A stretch of 64,000 nucleotides of DNA from Clostridium cylindrosporum DSM 605. GTDB taxonomy: Bacteria; Bacillota; Clostridia; Clostridiales; Caloramatoraceae. The stretch is taken from positions 310,001-374,000 of the forward strand of contig NZ_LFVU01000027.1 of NCBI RefSeq assembly GCF_001047375.1, given 5' to 3'. Both the position numbers and the translations under genes were made by a program. Of this stretch, positions 62,793 to 64,000 are shown piece after piece; the first letter of the stretch is position 1, and every line of letters starts with the position of its first letter. The notes under the pieces are model-generated. The model saw nothing but the letters and a program-made list of their open reading frames with translations, ran no database searches and was not told the origin of the DNA.

Positions 62793-63839
62793 TTGGTTAT
62801 GTTAAAAGGAAGTAATAGAGATATCATTAGTAAATTAATAGTTTTTATTATAGGCTTAATGCTTATGGCAAAAATCTTTTTACCATTATTAGCAAGAGGT
62901 CTTAGCGAAAATTCAAAAAATATATTTGTACAGGTGCTTGGAAAGTCTAATGGTGCTTTAGAACAGTATGTAGCTAAAAATACCCATGAGGATGAAGAAA
63001 ATGTTGATCTTACAAGTTACATAGTTAGGAATCTTACTGGACTTGATTTGTCAACTCCAAGGAACTTCTTATCTTCTCAAATTCCGATACTCGGTCTTGT
63101 GGATATAAGTAAAATTAAGGGTGAAGAAGAAGAACCAATAATTGTAGCAAAGAAAGAAAATAAAGAAAATATTAAAAAAGATAATATACAACAGGTTAAA
63201 CCTAATAAGTCATCACCTACTCCTGCAAAAAAGCTTAATCATAGTAAGCCTGAGGTTTTTATATATCATACTCACACTACTGAAGGATACAATCCATCTA
63301 AAGCTAAGGGACAAAACTTCACAACTGACCTTACAAAAACTGTAGCAAAGCTTGGGGATGAACTTGAAAAGAAATTGGAAGAGAATTATGGAATTGCAAC
63401 AATTCATGATAAAACAATTCATGACGTACCAAAAAGAGAAGGTGCATATGCAAAATCTAGACCTACTATGCAAAAGTATTTAAAAGAAAATAAAGATTTT
63501 AAAATAATTATAGATCTTCATAGAGATGGTGGAATCGATGTTAACAAAACAACTGCTGTTATAAATGGTGAAAAATACTCAAGGCCTATGTTTGTAATAG
63601 GTAGCAAAAATAAAAATATAAAGAAAAGTGAGGAAGCTGCAGGAAGGATAAATTCAGAAATTGAAAAAATTTATCCGAAGCTTTCAAGAGGAATACTTTA
63701 TAAGAAAAATGCAATCTTTAATCAGGATCTTTCACCAAATGTAGTTTTAATTGAAATAGGGTCAGATGGAAATAGTCTAGAGGAGTCATTAAAAACTATA
63801 GATATAATAGCTAAAGCACTAGCTAATTCCATAAAGTAG
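62793..63839 (+). CDS. spoIIP: Stage II sporulation protein P
   Basis: 348 residues from TTG 62793, five bases after AAGGGG (ATG 62799 is an alternative). Basic N-terminus and membrane anchor (about 17-36), a linker, then an amidase_2-like domain with EVFIYHTHTTEGYNP, KIIIDLHRDGG and NVVLIEIGSDGNSLEES. It works with SpoIID and SpoIIM to thin septal peptidoglycan during engulfment. Confidence 0.95.
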   Translation: MVMLKGSNRDIISKLIVFIIGLMLMAKIFLPLLARGLSENSKNIFVQVLGKSNGALEQYVAKNTHEDEENVDLTSYIVRNLTGLDLSTPRNFLSSQIPILGLVDISKIKGEEEEPIIVAKKENKENIKKDNIQQVKPNKSSPTPAKKLNHSKPEVFIYHTHTTEGYNPSKAKGQNFTTDLTKTVAKLGDELEKKLEENYGIATIHDKTIHDVPKREGAYAKSRPTMQKYLKENKDFKIIIDLHRDGGIDVNKTTAVINGEKYSRPMFVIGSKNKNIKKSEEAAGRINSEIEKIYPKLSRGILYKKNAIFNQDLSPNVVLIEIGSDGNSLEESLKTIDIIAKALANSIK

Positions 63840-63963
63840 ACATAGAGCCTATGCTACCCTATATCTTATATAAGTGATTTTATAAGGAAAGTTAAGCTTT
63901 TGGATAACGACTTCTAAGAGTCGGAGTGAGTTAAATCTATGTGATTCAAGAATTCTGTTTATA

Positions 63964-63994
63964 TTGACAGTGGCCTTGACATTTGTGTTATAAT
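63964..63994 (+). promoter_or_regulatory. Candidate promoter at the window edge
   Basis: TTGACA (63964-63969) with perfect TATAAT (63989-63994), 19-base spacer, longer than ideal. The gene it drives is outside the window. Confidence 0.5.
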
Positions 63995-64000
63995 TTAGTG

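Noticed and set aside
63976-63994. Second TTGACA as -35 for the TATAAT at 63989
   Set aside because: It would leave only a seven-base spacer; the TTGACA at 63964 is the only possible partner.
1-64000. CRISPR array or complete insertion sequence
   Set aside because: No regularly spaced repeat-spacer units and no transposase gene were seen; the short tandem repeats at 35885 and the GGTACA repeats at 17455 lack CRISPR form.

Overview
The window comes from a low-GC, spore-forming, anaerobic Firmicute, most like Clostridium. The evidence is very AT-rich DNA, strong AGGAGG ribosome-binding sites, the sporulation genes gpr and spoIIP, rubrerythrin and Mn-catalase for oxygen stress, and a complete selenocysteine set selD-selA-selB-selC. 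No species can be named from sequence alone.

Layout. 1-9.5 kb is chromosome: an LCP cell-wall ligase, rsfS, ridA, a copper-chaperone-like protein, a D,D-carboxypeptidase, comEA, then selD (itself read through an in-frame UGA), selA, selB and tRNA-Sec. From 9589 to 44284 there is a siphovirus prophage of about 34.6 kb inserted in the 3' half of tRNA-Sec, bounded by identical 68-bp att repeats. It reads in order: integrase (minus strand, AUU start), ImmA/IrrE peptidase and CI-like repressor, a divergent immunity region with operators, Cro- and Xis-like regulators, YqaJ/RecT recombination, a DnaD-like replication protein, RecU, a late activator with its probable promoter, terminase, portal, head, tail, holin and amidase. 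Accessory cassettes are set between these modules: GIY-YIG plus a membrane protein (17.7-19.4 kb), small membrane proteins and an XRE regulator (25.1-27.5 kb), an unrecognised three-gene operon with its own promoter and terminator (36.0-38.1 kb), and, next to attR, an MmeI-like restriction-modification enzyme followed by a Panacea-domain protein and a membrane protein that looks like a toxin-antitoxin pair (39.7-44.0 kb).

Just outside attR lies the decayed 3' end of another selC-type integrase, so this site has been used at least twice. From 44.6 to 64 kb the chromosome resumes: stress and redox genes (DUF2935 protein, Mn-catalase, rubrerythrin), small hypothetical genes, a DnaQ-like exonuclease, lipoate ligase, an ArsC/Spx-like protein, a SulP transporter, a BFD-like ferredoxin, a second D,D-carboxypeptidase, a GNAT enzyme, comEC, holA, rpsT, gpr and spoIIP.

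How it works together: SelD makes selenophosphate, SelA converts Ser-tRNA-Sec to Sec-tRNA-Sec, and SelB delivers it at UGA; the phage restores the tRNA 3' end on integration, so this essential decoding step survives lysogeny. The prophage late region contains several intrinsic-terminator-like hairpins, which suggests antitermination or separately expressed moron genes. The best candidate for an undescribed system is the 36.0-38.1 kb three-gene cassette; the Panacea/membrane pair and the operator-controlled membrane/XRE pair come next.
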